Source: an uncultured Prevotellaceae bacterium (GTDB taxonomy: Bacteria; Bacteroidota; Bacteroidia; Bacteroidales; Muribaculaceae). From it: a DNA stretch of 64,000 bases. This document shows positions 54,301-62,836 of the stretch, piece by piece (the stretch's first letter is position 1; every line of letters begins with the position of its first letter). The position numbers and the translations under genes were made by a program. Where the stretch lies: contig CAJLMA010000008.1 of assembly GCA_905207705.1 (NCBI GenBank), positions 1 to 64,000 of the forward strand, in the 5' to 3' direction. Below the pieces are notes generated by a model. That model had not been told where the DNA came from, searched no databases, and saw only the letters and a list, made by a program, of their open reading frames with translations.

Positions 54301-55562
54301 TATTCAAATGTGATGTTGTTTTCTCCGGCATCGAGATTTATCGGGTTCACGGTGATTAGGTAGTCGTCAAGGTAATCGGTTGCGTTATAGCCGATTAATG
54401 CTACGCCACTACCATAGAACGTGTTGTCATACTCCCAACTGTCATTGTCACCGTTGTTGTCGATAACAATCCACTCGGCGAAGTCTTCTTCGGTTTCAAA
54501 GTCGCAAGTGTAAGGTGGATCAACTGGTGTGCCGTTGGCTACAATAGCCGAGAAGCTGTTGTTGGCAGCGTTGGCATCATTGTCGGCAATGACCGAGACG
54601 GTCACCGTGTGGACTCCGGCAGCTGACAAGTCGGCCTTGTTGGTTAACGTGTAATCCAACGAAGCTCCGGGATTGATGGTTTGTTGCACGCTTTCTTCCA
54701 CGGCAGTGCCGCCATCGACGCTCATCGCCACTTTGAACGAAGAGACAGCGTTCGAGCCGTTGTTAGCTATCGTCACCGTTACATCTTCGCTGCTAAGACC
54801 TGTACCCGATATGGGAGATGATATGCCTGTTACCGAAAGATCGATGGGAGCGGTTATGTCTAGTGTACACAGGTCGTAGTTGCCGTTCTGGCTCAAAGTG
54901 AAGATGTATTCGGCACCTGCTGCAAATGTGAAATCGTCGCCATAGGCATCTTCACCGCTGGCGATGTAAATGGTGAGACCGCTATCTGTAATTGACGGGT
55001 TGGTGACTACATAATCGTAGGTTCCGGCCGGAATTTCTATTGACTGGGTTTCTCCTGAATTTACCCATGAGCCAGATTCAAAGTCGCCCGATGCATCGGC
55101 AGGTAGCTTGTATTCATATTCAGTATATGTTTCAGGTTCGATTCCGTAGCCCGGCATAAAATTCAATCCGTAGGCTGAATGGTCACTGTCGAGCAATACT
55201 TGGTATCCAGAACCGTCACCCCAGTCCATAAGTACGTTCAAGGTGATTTTAGCATTTTCGTTGTCGGCAAAGGGCTGTACGCTTTGTAGCACCATCTTGG
55301 GCTTTACGGCAACAGGAGAACCTTTGCGGAAATTTGTACTTTTTGCTTTTAAGTCGTTCAAGGCTTGTTGTTGAACCTTTGTCAGGACTCTTTCACTGAC
55401 GTTTCCAGCACTTTCGTTTTGCACTGCGGCATTGCGGCCGGCTTTGGTCATGGCTTTAGTGGCCAATTCCCTTTCACTACCTGGCAGCACTTTCTGAGTG
55501 AAAGCATATATGCTGCCTGTTGCCAAGGTCGCACACAATAAATAAGTAATTAATTTTTTCAT
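51321..55562 (-). CDS. T9SS-secreted gingipain-adhesin-like multidomain protein
   Basis: A 1413-residue protein with signal peptide, a DUF2436 domain (about 95-215; WGDGSGYQVLLDSDHSAYG is its signature, known from gingipain/hemagglutinin adhesins), then alternating CARDB-type Ig modules and cleaved-adhesin/choice-of-anchor J jelly-rolls (about 350-490, 615-770 and 1150-1330), and a C-terminal type IX sorting domain ending in VKTMKFIVK. It has no protease domain. It is expected to be surface-exposed and may bind host or microbial proteins; function is inferred from its domains. Confidence 0.85.
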   Translation of the reverse strand: MKKLITYLLCATLATGSIYAFTQKVLPGSERELATKAMTKAGRNAAVQNESAGNVSERVLTKVQQQALNDLKAKSTNFRKGSPVAVKPKMVLQSVQPFADNENAKITLNVLMDWGDGSGYQVLLDSDHSAYGLNFMPGYGIEPETYTEYEYKLPADASGDFESGSWVNSGETQSIEIPAGTYDYVVTNPSITDSGLTIYIASGEDAYGDDFTFAAGAEYIFTLSQNGNYDLCTLDITAPIDLSVTGISSPISGTGLSSEDVTVTIANNGSNAVSSFKVAMSVDGGTAVEESVQQTINPGASLDYTLTNKADLSAAGVHTVTVSVIADNDANAANNSFSAIVANGTPVDPPYTCDFETEEDFAEWIVIDNNGDNDSWEYDNTFYGSGVALIGYNATDYLDDYLITVNPINLDAGENNITFEYRALSASYFESFEVLYGKTPNVEDMTVIRKYENFNENTENVFSPITFTAEEAGAYYFAFHATSMPDQMGMYIDNVTIDKGAYIGTPDISIDQVILPTSATTLGTGETIGAVVSNVGTDDITSFSLMYKVNDSSAGVSENFSTPIPMGESVTVEFLTPADFSQEGTYTVSVTATSVESQSGHEDSNADNNTASATTTHFAPADVPFITDFTNEEDRTKWAYESGSWIYDTNYEAMNALMGKPLISQGINLESGKSYRMSFNYMAGMVMLIWQLTDDFDIVCGLDGTPIEEWEVIASYEDVYTNDTFVTNEAMFECDESGIYSFAIVPKTNNATIYVKSVSITEMSDYDIAIASISGMPSLIPESQAKNINMSVNLENRGLKAIEQGNIIVTFNGTSSVAGMASIPQIAPGATVSVPVEVSAINSVVGETVTFKVIASLGASTVDPNQDDNEVSVSTTLTEEELAYDHVTADMYNAQNAVGAESMLGAGSVFSIGTEDVLTGISIGWGAVDGQMINLQVYKWDAATMTVGDLIVDTDVEQGNETGQITYQIAPRQLTPGDYLAVVYFTGYQLICDMSNDGILYVVSNDIINTQVGLGNPAIRLVFGEGTAMAKDLAVTEIPSPATEGLFADNEPIVVKVTNNGYEESTATLSVTVNGTALDSQEITLGAYASGEYTFSADLSEAGEYTIVASVALEGDENAENNEMQKVVTSMEALDPYTMDFESCADFATSGFNPQWTTVDGDESIVYGFQGITFPMPASGAFGFMAFNPSMTTPSMIGMEGAEGIMPHGGNKIGAAFSASSGLNDDWLISPLLEMPEEDASISLFVKSYTDQYGLEKYNVLVSETDNDPASFSVVKSGEAPVEDWEEVTVDLSEYAGENIYIAIQCVSEDAFIFMVDDITVSKPSGGSVNDNLADATSITLYPNPASETLVINAAGAAINEVSLYSAAGTMVYSSTGINGTEFRHNVSSYVPGIYFAKVATNSGVKTMKFIVK

Positions 55563-55730
55563 GTGATATGTTTATTAATAAAACAACAATGTAATTGCGA
55601 AAATAAATTATATTTTTCTATTTTCAAATAATTTTATGCAATAAATTTAAAATAATTGGAAGAAAAATATTTAAATCTATTATTTTGGGCAAATTCGGCG
55701 GCAATTCAGTCCTGTTGTCATGAAAAAATA

Positions 55731-55761
55731 CGCCTTGTCGGAATTCATTCCCGACAAGGCG
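55731..55761 (-). terminator. Terminator of the GH3 gene
   Basis: An 11-base-pair stem CGCCTTGTCGG/CCGACAAGGCG. On the minus strand the stem is followed by TATTTTTTCA. Confidence 0.85.
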
Positions 55762-55792
55762 TTTATGATGGTGTATAAATATGTAAAATGGA

Positions 55793-58027
55793 TTATTTTA
55801 ATTCAAATTGCACTGATGAGCGTATGTCATCACTTGCTGCTGCGATGTGCGCCGTGAACTTGCCAGGCTCGGCCACCCAAGAATGTGTGCCGGCATCAAA
55901 GAAGCTCAAATCCTCTTTAGATATAGAGAAGCTGACTGTTTTGGTTTCTCCGGGGTTGAGGTGTATTTTACTGAATCCTTTCAATTCTTTTACCGGGCGG
56001 TCGACGCTGCATTTTTCATCGCTTATGTAAAGCTGGACGACCTCGGCTCCGGCGCGAGAACCAGTGTTTGTGATGTCGATTGAGAAAGTTATTGAGTCAT
56101 TGGCAGTCATCTCTGATTTGGAAGCCGTGACCTTGCCATACTTGAATGTCGTGTAGCTCAATCCGTGCCCGAAAGCGAACAATGGTTTGATGTGGCGAGT
56201 ATCGTGCCAACGGTATCCGACGTAGATGCCTTCATTGTAGCGTATGTCGGTGATGCCACTGCCATCATGACGTTTTGTGCCCGGGTATTCACCCATCTTA
56301 TGTGCGGCAACGTCGTCGAGTTTTACCGGGAAAGTGAAAGGCAGCTTGCCCGACGGGTTTTCAATGCCGAAGAGTATTTTTGCGATTGAGCTGCCAGCTT
56401 CCGATCCGAGATACCATGCTTGCAATATCGCAGGGACATCATCGACCCACGGCATTGCAACGGCATTTCCTGAAATATTGACGACGACGAGATTGTTGTT
56501 TGCTTTGGCCAAGGCTTCGATAAGGCGATTTTGCGCATAGGGAAGTTCCAGCCCCTTGCGGTCGGAATCTTCGCAGTCCTGATACCTGCTTTTGTTCAAT
56601 CCCCCGACAAATATGACGTAGTCGGCCTCTTTGGCAATCTTGACAGCTTCAGCTATCAATTCGTCTTCGTTGCGATTGTCGGTTATGTCTTGGCCCGAAG
56701 ACACTCCGTCGAAAACGGTGGAAGTGTCGCCAACATAGCCTCTTGCGTAGCTTATTTCCACATTGTCGCCGGCAATTTGCTTGATTCCGTCGAGCGGCAA
56801 AATTTCATGTTGGACTTTTAGTGAAGAGCTTCCACCGCCAACTGTCATCATTTTTATGGCGTTTTCACCTATCACGGCTATTTTTTTTGCTTTTGACATG
56901 TCGATTGGCAACAATTCATTGTCATTTTTTAGCAGCACTATGCCCTCACACCCTATGCGGTTGGCTGCTGCATAGTGGTCATCGGAGCAAAGAGCGCCCC
57001 AAGGGCGGTTTTTATTCATGGCGGTTCTGAAAATCAATTTCAGTACGCGTCTTGCCTTGTCATCAAGTTCGGTTGTCCCGATTTTCCCTTCTTCAATCAA
57101 TCTCAAATATGGGTCGGCAAGGAAATAGTTGTCGTAGGCTTTTTTTGTGTTTGAAGACAACCCGTCGGTCCAAGTCCCGAATTCAAGGTCAAGCCCATTG
57201 GTTATGGCCTGCCATGTGTCATGTGTTCCACCCCAGTCGGAAATCACCACACCGTCAAATCCCCATTCTTTTTTCAATATATCGTTGAGCAAGTAACTGT
57301 TGTGGCAGGCATGTTGGTCTTTGTATAGATTATAGGCACCCATTATCGACCAAGTGCCACCCTCGGTGACGGCGGCTTTGAAGGCAGGAAGGTATATTTC
57401 ATATAATGTACGGTCGTCGACGATGGCATTTGACGTGTGGCGGTTTATTTCATTATTATTGAGGGCGAGGTGCTTTACGCATGTCGCGACACCGTTTGAT
57501 TGTACTCCTTTAATGTAGGGCACGACCATTTTGGATGCAAGGTATGGGTCTTCTCCCATGTATTCGAAGTTTCGGCCGTTCAATGGAGTGCGATATATGT
57601 TTACTCCGGGACCTAAAAGCACATCTTTGTTCCTATAACGAGCTTCTTCTCCTATTGATTTGCCATATAACGCGGCCATATCGGTATTCCATGTCGCGGC
57701 AAGGCAGGTTAATGCCGGGAAGGCGATACAGGAATCATTGGTCCATCCAGCCTGCTCCCATTCGTCCCATTTGACTTCAGGACGTACTCCGTGAGGACCA
57801 TCGGAAGTCCAAATTTCGGGAATGCCGAGCCGTGGCACTCCGGGCGCGCTGAACTTGGATTGTGCATGAATGAGTGCGATTTTTTCTTTTAATGTCATTC
57901 GAGACAAGGCATCTTCCACACGGGCATCCAATGATGCCGAGTCATCGAGATAAACAGGTGTTTGCGCCATACATACAGAGAATAAAGTTGCGCAAATCAC
58001 GACTAAGGTTAATATAGATGTTTTCAT
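55793..58027 (-). CDS. GH3 beta-glucosidase-like enzyme
   Basis: A 744-residue secreted GH3 protein. The ATG at 58027 gives a good signal peptide (MKTSILTLVVICATLFSVCMA); an earlier in-frame ATG at 58060 is weaker. The (alpha/beta)8 domain has VKHLALNNNE and the nucleophile Asp264 in GVVISDWGG. A GH3-C sandwich domain and a C-terminal fibronectin III-like domain follow. It releases terminal glucose, xylose or similar from oligosaccharides; the exact linkage is unknown. It is 58 bases downstream of the exonuclease gene. Confidence 0.9.
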   Translation of the reverse strand: MKTSILTLVVICATLFSVCMAQTPVYLDDSASLDARVEDALSRMTLKEKIALIHAQSKFSAPGVPRLGIPEIWTSDGPHGVRPEVKWDEWEQAGWTNDSCIAFPALTCLAATWNTDMAALYGKSIGEEARYRNKDVLLGPGVNIYRTPLNGRNFEYMGEDPYLASKMVVPYIKGVQSNGVATCVKHLALNNNEINRHTSNAIVDDRTLYEIYLPAFKAAVTEGGTWSIMGAYNLYKDQHACHNSYLLNDILKKEWGFDGVVISDWGGTHDTWQAITNGLDLEFGTWTDGLSSNTKKAYDNYFLADPYLRLIEEGKIGTTELDDKARRVLKLIFRTAMNKNRPWGALCSDDHYAAANRIGCEGIVLLKNDNELLPIDMSKAKKIAVIGENAIKMMTVGGGSSSLKVQHEILPLDGIKQIAGDNVEISYARGYVGDTSTVFDGVSSGQDITDNRNEDELIAEAVKIAKEADYVIFVGGLNKSRYQDCEDSDRKGLELPYAQNRLIEALAKANNNLVVVNISGNAVAMPWVDDVPAILQAWYLGSEAGSSIAKILFGIENPSGKLPFTFPVKLDDVAAHKMGEYPGTKRHDGSGITDIRYNEGIYVGYRWHDTRHIKPLFAFGHGLSYTTFKYGKVTASKSEMTANDSITFSIDITNTGSRAGAEVVQLYISDEKCSVDRPVKELKGFSKIHLNPGETKTVSFSISKEDLSFFDAGTHSWVAEPGKFTAHIAAASDDIRSSVQFELK

Positions 58028-58085
58028 TTTGTTAAGGTGTTTAGGTTTATTGTGAATCATATATTTATTCGTTTTAAAATTGGAG

Positions 58086-58577
58086 TTAAAGAATTTTCAT
58101 GGCGATATAGGCACAAGCTTCGGCATCGGCTAATGCATTGTGATGATTCTCGAGGATGAATCCGCATTGTGCCGACACAGTGTGCAGTTTGTGGTCGGGC
58201 AGTTCCCGAAACACCTTTCTCGAGGCTTTTAAAGTGCAGAGAAATTCGTAATCGGGGTAGTAAAGGTCATAGGCTTTATGTGCAGCTATGAGGCATCGCC
58301 GGTCGAACGGGGCGTTGTGGGCCACAAGTGGCATGGAACCTATGTGCGGAGCCAGTTTTTCCCACACTTCATCAAAAGGCAAGGCCTCTTGAGTGTCGAT
58401 GCTCGACAACCCGTGGATGGCGGTGTTGCGTGACAGATAAAAATTGGGATATGGCTTTATCAAGTTATATTTTTCATCTACTATGGCTCCATCTCTTACA
58501 AAGACCAGGCCGACGCTGCACACGCTCGACGGGTATTGGTTGGCTGTTTCAAAGTCGATTGCTATAAAATTATCCAT
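58086..58577 (-). CDS. DnaQ-like DEDDh 3'-5' exonuclease
   Basis: A 163-residue exonuclease domain protein. All five DEDDh residues are visible: IDFETA (Asp8 and Glu10), HNAPFDRR and the NHHNALADAEACA segment with the His-Asp pair. It resembles stand-alone exonucleases used in DNA or RNA processing; the specific substrate is unknown. A longer frame starting at 58673 crosses a minus-strand promoter, so the ATG at 58577 is chosen. Confidence 0.88.
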   Translation of the reverse strand: MDNFIAIDFETANQYPSSVCSVGLVFVRDGAIVDEKYNLIKPYPNFYLSRNTAIHGLSSIDTQEALPFDEVWEKLAPHIGSMPLVAHNAPFDRRCLIAAHKAYDLYYPDYEFLCTLKASRKVFRELPDHKLHTVSAQCGFILENHHNALADAEACAYIAMKIL

Positions 58578-58638
58578 CAAGAATTTAACTTCGCGAAAAT
58601 TTGCAGGTAAACATCTTCTCGCATTTATTATACATATG

Positions 58639-58646
58639 CAAATATA
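58639..58646 (-). promoter_or_regulatory. -7 element of the exonuclease gene
   Basis: TATATTTG on the minus strand, about 62 bases before the start. A second TATATTTG lies at 58715-58722. Confidence 0.5.
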
Positions 58647-58798
58647 CTGAAAGGTGAACGCAGAGGCAAACAAAAAAACAACGTTTTTATGGCTGAACCG
58701 TATCCTATATTATTCAAATATAGCGAAGGCCGAGGGCAAAAGAAAACTGTACATGAATATTTTTTCAATTACCAAAGTGACACTCATACGGATATTAC

Positions 58799-61285
58799 TT
58801 AGTACTTAAGTTTTATTTTTACCGGGCATATTACAGTGCTGGCAGGGAAATTGCCGGTAAAGCCGAGCCTTAGTACTCTTATTTGCGGAGAAATGAGTCT
58901 CATCGGCAAGGGTGAATTGACATCGCCGTTAACATTCATTGCAGCTAAGGTCGTTCCATGGCAACTTACCCCGTTTTCGCCGTATGCTACAAGGCGCATA
59001 GACAAGTCGGAGGCAAATATATTCCAAATTATTTCGTAGGGAAGAGCAGGTTCGTAGTTGTTGAGCAAAATGGGATTAGTGAGCAATTCAACATTGACTG
59101 CCACGTTCAATTCGTGTGAGATGTCGAGGACATGTCCATCGGAACAAGTTGCAATAGCTATGTTGGACGATAATTGTTGCAGTTTTGTTCCCTCGTTTGC
59201 ATTGCGGCTGTATAGTCGGCCTGACGGCATCAAGACCTCGATCGAGCCATCTTTACAGGCAATCCATAATTCATCGTGTTTGTGGTTCCATGCCAATGAT
59301 GTGACATTTATGTCTTTGAGTACTTCTTTGGTGCGGTATTGTTCGAGGCTGCATATTTTGCCGTCATCCGAAGCAAAATAAACGTTTGTGTAGCTGCCTA
59401 TTGGCTTCACTTGTCGGGCGATACGTCGGCTTGTCAGCGGCACAGCCGGGGCATACTTAGCCGATGCCGTGAGGTAGGGCATCGCGTAAGTCCCATCTTC
59501 GGCAAATACATATATGGGCGAACCTATATTGTTGTTTGTATGACGTGCAGCTGCTGTAATGGCGAGTATCGGATGATCGCAAATGTCATGCACGCGGTTT
59601 ATAGTCAACGGGTTGAGCTCGGTGTATTCAAAAACTTTCCCGATAATACTTTCAACGCAAGTTTTTTCATCGAGTTCAGGCAGAGAACCAGCTCCCGTGT
59701 CGGTGAAAGATAGTGGCTGCAACTTGGAAGAGGAAATAGCCATCCATTGCCTATTTGACGGACACAAGTCGGCTTCTACTTGCCTGACTGAGCCGTTGAC
59801 AAGCAACATTATCTTCATGCGGAAGGCTCGAGGGTCGGGGTAGGTGAGTATGGGGTTCAGTTCTGCCGGGACAATATCGGATGAGCCTTTCCAGTAGGTG
59901 ACTGCTGTTCCGTCGGGTGTTTTTAAGTGTGTCTCAACAATTATGTCGCAGTTGCCGGCATCGAGGTTACCATGCCAATACATTGTAGGATGCCAAGGAT
60001 TTACAAGCCGAGCAGTGTCGCCCGAGGCAAAAAATCGCCTGTTATGGCATAGAATATAGTTATAGCACCGCTTATATCCAATTGCTTCCATACATAAAGA
60101 CAATTGTGCCGTGTCGACAGTACCGATGTTGTCGTAGCTTGTAAGCTCATATCGTTTCATTGTGCCGGGCAATCCGGTGGCATCGGCTGCCACGTCGCAG
60201 TTGGCAGCCTTCACGATACCTTGTCTTAATGCTGCCATGTCGGTGATGCGGCATGCTATAATCCATTCATTGCAGTCGAGCAGCCGTTGCTTGATTGCAT
60301 CGGATGATACCGATTTCAGAGAATATTCCAGCCGGTAGGATAAAACATTGTCTTGTGTGTCGGTTAAGCATGTGTAATCGACAAGTGATGATGTGTCGAC
60401 AGGCGAGCTTTCGGGCGTGACGAGAATGTCGATCGACTTTATGAATGTGTCCCAGTCCTCTTTTGACCCTTTTTCGACAATCATGGCCATGCGGAAAGTT
60501 TCGACTTCGAGGCGGCTTTGTCCTGTGCCGGTGAAATTGTTGTCGCCGGTTAGTACGGTTGCCGAACTTTCGGCTCGTTGCAGGCCTTTACCGACAAGGA
60601 CGGGAGGAGAGACCCACAAGTAACTGTCATCCCAGAGCCGCACGGCATATCTTGCGAGCAGCGGTTGGATGAGCAACCCGTTGGCCGACGCATAACGTTG
60701 CATGTGTTTGTATGTATCTTGCGCGTTGGCCGATAGTTTGGCAATATCGTTGGCATTCAAAGGCGGTTGCCAGCGAGGATATGCCGTTTCAAATTCAATT
60801 GCCGGTACATCTTCGCTTATGCGTCCTGTCGCAGCCTCGCAGAGTATCAATCGTGGTATTGCGCTGTCTATGTCCAATACTTTATAAGTGTCGTCGCCAT
60901 TGTAGTATTTTAGTATGATACTTCCGTTTGTAGTGCTTGTCATCATATAATCGCCGATGGTTGAAATTGCTGTAAGTTTGCTATCGATGTTGCATAGAGA
61001 GGAGTCTTTTGTGGTCAATATTCCATTGTCGGCTATTGTGGCATGCCATTTAATGGTGTTACCGGCAAGGCTTATTAGGTTGATTACACCATGCGTTTCG
61101 TGTGCCGCAATTAGTTGCTCGCCTTTGGCGAGAGTGGTTAGGGTGGCCGGTGTGCCTACCGGTGTCAGGCCGCCTGAATTTTCTCTGAGGTTGACAAGCG
61201 TGGAGCAAGAGCCTGTGGGTGCTTTTTCTTCCACGGCGTAATTGGTTTTGCCTGAGAAGTCTGCAATTATTGATTTGTGTTTCAT
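58799..61285 (-). CDS. Large phage-virion-like protein, stranded
   Basis: An 828-residue protein without signal peptide or membrane segments. It opens MKHKSIIADFSGKTNYAVE and has a CSTLVNLRENSGGLTPVG segment that recalls stabilisation/appendage-type proteins of Bacteroidales phages. The body has repeated aromatic-rich beta elements and a propeller-like stretch near 640-740 (VYFASDDGKICSLEQYRT; AWNHKHDELWIACKDGSIEVL). No phage neighbours flank it: exonuclease and GH3 on one side, SRPBCC and pyrE on the other. The phage link is recalled by pattern, not by a database search. The minus-strand -7 box at 61297 gives almost no leader. Confidence 0.6.
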   Translation of the reverse strand: MKHKSIIADFSGKTNYAVEEKAPTGSCSTLVNLRENSGGLTPVGTPATLTTLAKGEQLIAAHETHGVINLISLAGNTIKWHATIADNGILTTKDSSLCNIDSKLTAISTIGDYMMTSTTNGSIILKYYNGDDTYKVLDIDSAIPRLILCEAATGRISEDVPAIEFETAYPRWQPPLNANDIAKLSANAQDTYKHMQRYASANGLLIQPLLARYAVRLWDDSYLWVSPPVLVGKGLQRAESSATVLTGDNNFTGTGQSRLEVETFRMAMIVEKGSKEDWDTFIKSIDILVTPESSPVDTSSLVDYTCLTDTQDNVLSYRLEYSLKSVSSDAIKQRLLDCNEWIIACRITDMAALRQGIVKAANCDVAADATGLPGTMKRYELTSYDNIGTVDTAQLSLCMEAIGYKRCYNYILCHNRRFFASGDTARLVNPWHPTMYWHGNLDAGNCDIIVETHLKTPDGTAVTYWKGSSDIVPAELNPILTYPDPRAFRMKIMLLVNGSVRQVEADLCPSNRQWMAISSSKLQPLSFTDTGAGSLPELDEKTCVESIIGKVFEYTELNPLTINRVHDICDHPILAITAAARHTNNNIGSPIYVFAEDGTYAMPYLTASAKYAPAVPLTSRRIARQVKPIGSYTNVYFASDDGKICSLEQYRTKEVLKDINVTSLAWNHKHDELWIACKDGSIEVLMPSGRLYSRNANEGTKLQQLSSNIAIATCSDGHVLDISHELNVAVNVELLTNPILLNNYEPALPYEIIWNIFASDLSMRLVAYGENGVSCHGTTLAAMNVNGDVNSPLPMRLISPQIRVLRLGFTGNFPASTVICPVKIKLKY

Positions 61286-61296
61286 CTTTTTTAATG

Positions 61297-61304
61297 CAAA
61301 AGTA
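61297..61304 (-). promoter_or_regulatory. -7 element of the phage-like gene
   Basis: TACTTTTG on the minus strand, 12 bases before the ATG; a nearly leaderless transcript is predicted. Confidence 0.4.
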
Positions 61305-61452
61305 TATAAGGCGTGCAGCCGTTATGCTAATCAAAAAAGACAGGTGATAAGGGTTAAAATGTGTTTGACGGTGTAATGTGTTTAGTAATAGTAGGTTAAC
61401 GTATTGTGCGTGCTTTTCCTAAGATGGTTTTTGAAGATTTGTTTAAAAATTA

Positions 61453-61483
61453 TTTGATTTTAATAAAAAAATACTTATATTTG
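61453..61483 (+). promoter_or_regulatory. Orphan plus-strand promoter of a predicted small RNA
   Basis: TTTG (61453-61456), a 19-base spacer and TATATTTG (61476-61483): a perfect match to the Bacteroidota promoter, with no plus-strand gene downstream. Confidence 0.7.
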
Positions 61484-61489
61484 GGTCAT

Positions 61490-61575
61490 AGATGATTCTA
61501 ATTCTGAAATATATATGTTTTTATAGATTGTAGATTTGATGGAAGCCCGGTGCTGTGAAGCATCGGCTTTTGTTT
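61490..61575 (+). ncRNA. Predicted small RNA of about 85 bases
   Basis: Transcription from the promoter at 61453-61483 would start near 61490 and end at a strong terminator: AAGCCCGGTGCT/AGCATCGGCTT (11 pairs, one bulge, GTGA loop) at 61543-61569, followed by TTTTGTTTT. The only reading frame inside is 24 codons and looks like no known peptide. It matches no RNA family I recognise. Confidence 0.5.
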
Positions 61576-61644
61576 TAACACTGCAACTTTTGGTCCCGGA
61601 TGTTCTTTTTTAGGGCGTTTTACCAATTTTGGATAATGTGGATA

Positions 61645-61673
61645 AAAAATAAGCGGCAAGGTTGTTGCCGCTT
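61645..61673 (-). terminator. Terminator of the pyrE-SRPBCC operon
   Basis: Stem AAGCGGCAA/TTGCCGCTT; the minus strand continues with ATTTTTTATCC. Confidence 0.8.
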
Positions 61674-61693
61674 AGATTGAGTATTTAGATTAA

Positions 61694-62128
61694 TTAAAAT
61701 CTGTCGTAGGGGAGACTTGCAAGCATTTGTCCGAATTTTACAGCTCCGTCCGATAAAGGTTTTGAAGCCATGGCTCGAAGCATCATGTTCAGCTCGATTT
61801 GGAATTCAGTTGTAAGCCTTGTGGTTGTTTCGTCAATCTTCTCAAGGTTTATTACTGCCTTGAACGGAATGGGGAACGAGACTGCCGACAACACGATTTT
61901 TGTTGGTTGCACGCGCTCCTCGATTGCGAGTTTTATCATTCCGACAGGATCGGCCTTGAACGAAATTGAATCACTGGTAAATTCAACATTGTCGATTTTC
62001 GATTTCAACTCGGGAGGTATGTTTCCCATTTCCTTGATCTGGGCAAAATTTTCGAAATTAGATAGTTTGCCGTATACGGTTTCGATGTTGTAATTTACTA
62101 TTTCCTCGTTGCTTTTGTATGAATCCAT
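61694..62128 (-). CDS. SRPBCC-fold protein
   Basis: A 144-residue START/SRPBCC-type small protein, with helix-grip pattern (NIETVYGKLSNFENFAQI; TTRLTTEFQIELNMMLRAM). It is probably a lipid- or small-molecule-binding protein; the ligand is unknown. It follows pyrE by 20 bases on the same strand, a pair that is common in Bacteroidales, and is closed by a terminator. Confidence 0.8.
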   Translation of the reverse strand: MDSYKSNEEIVNYNIETVYGKLSNFENFAQIKEMGNIPPELKSKIDNVEFTSDSISFKADPVGMIKLAIEERVQPTKIVLSAVSFPIPFKAVINLEKIDETTTRLTTEFQIELNMMLRAMASKPLSDGAVKFGQMLASLPYDRF

Positions 62129-62148
62129 ATAAATGAGTACTGTCGGTT

Positions 62149-62799
62149 TTAATCGATGGTTTCTTTGTCAGGCGTCCAATTGGCAGGATCCTTGCGCCAT
62201 TCCTTCAATGTCTTTACATCTTTGTCCTTGATGTAGTTTGAAGCAAGTGCGGCTTCAATCATTGAGTTATAGCAGCTGATTGTGTGCAACTCGATTCCTG
62301 CCTCACGGAATTTCTTGACCGATATAGGGAATTCATATGTGAAAATGGCAGCCATTCCCACAACTTCGCAGCCTACTTGCCTTATGGCTTCACAAGCCTT
62401 GAGGCTGCTTCCGCCTGTTGAAATCAAGTCTTCGATTACAACTACGCGCTGGCCTGCTTTCAGGTTCCCCTCTATGAGGTTTTCCAATCCATGATCTTTT
62501 GGGCTTGAACGCACATAAACGTAAGGCAGACCCAAAGTGTCGGCAACGAGCGCGCCTTGGGCTATCGCTCCTGTGGCTACGCCTGCTATTACATCGACAT
62601 CTTTGAATTTCTCAAGGATTATGCGGCAAAGTTCTACTTTGATAAAGTTTCTGATTTCAGGATAGGACAACGTCTTGCGGTTGTCGGTATATATGGGTGA
62701 ATTCCATCCGGAAGCCCAAACGAACGGATTTTCCGGTTGGAGGATTATTGCACTGATGCTCAATAGTTTCTCGGCGAGAATTAGATCAACTTTTTCCAT
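62149..62799 (-). CDS. pyrE: Orotate phosphoribosyltransferase
   Basis: A 216-residue enzyme converting orotate and PRPP to orotidine monophosphate in pyrimidine synthesis. The PRPP motif VVVIEDLISTGGSS, the N-terminal NPFVWASGWNSPIYTDNR substrate region and the YVRSSPKDHG loop with catalytic Lys are present. Its length is normal. A promoter lies just upstream, and the SRPBCC gene follows. Confidence 0.95.
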   Translation of the reverse strand: MEKVDLILAEKLLSISAIILQPENPFVWASGWNSPIYTDNRKTLSYPEIRNFIKVELCRIILEKFKDVDVIAGVATGAIAQGALVADTLGLPYVYVRSSPKDHGLENLIEGNLKAGQRVVVIEDLISTGGSSLKACEAIRQVGCEVVGMAAIFTYEFPISVKKFREAGIELHTISCYNSMIEAALASNYIKDKDVKTLKEWRKDPANWTPDKETID

Positions 62800-62828
62800 C
62801 TTATATTATTGTTTGGAGTTTGTTTTTA

Positions 62829-62836
62829 CAAAATTA
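62829..62836 (-). promoter_or_regulatory. -7 element of the pyrE operon
   Basis: TAATTTTG on the minus strand, 30 bases before the pyrE start; no clear TTTG upstream. Confidence 0.5.

Larger units (their letters stand above)
61286..61693. other. Intergenic region holding a predicted small RNA
   Basis: No protein gene is supported. It contains the terminator of the SRPBCC/pyrE operon (61645-61673, minus strand), the promoter box of the phage-like gene (61297-61304, minus strand) and, on the plus strand, a consensus promoter and terminator pair (61453-61575). Confidence 0.5.
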
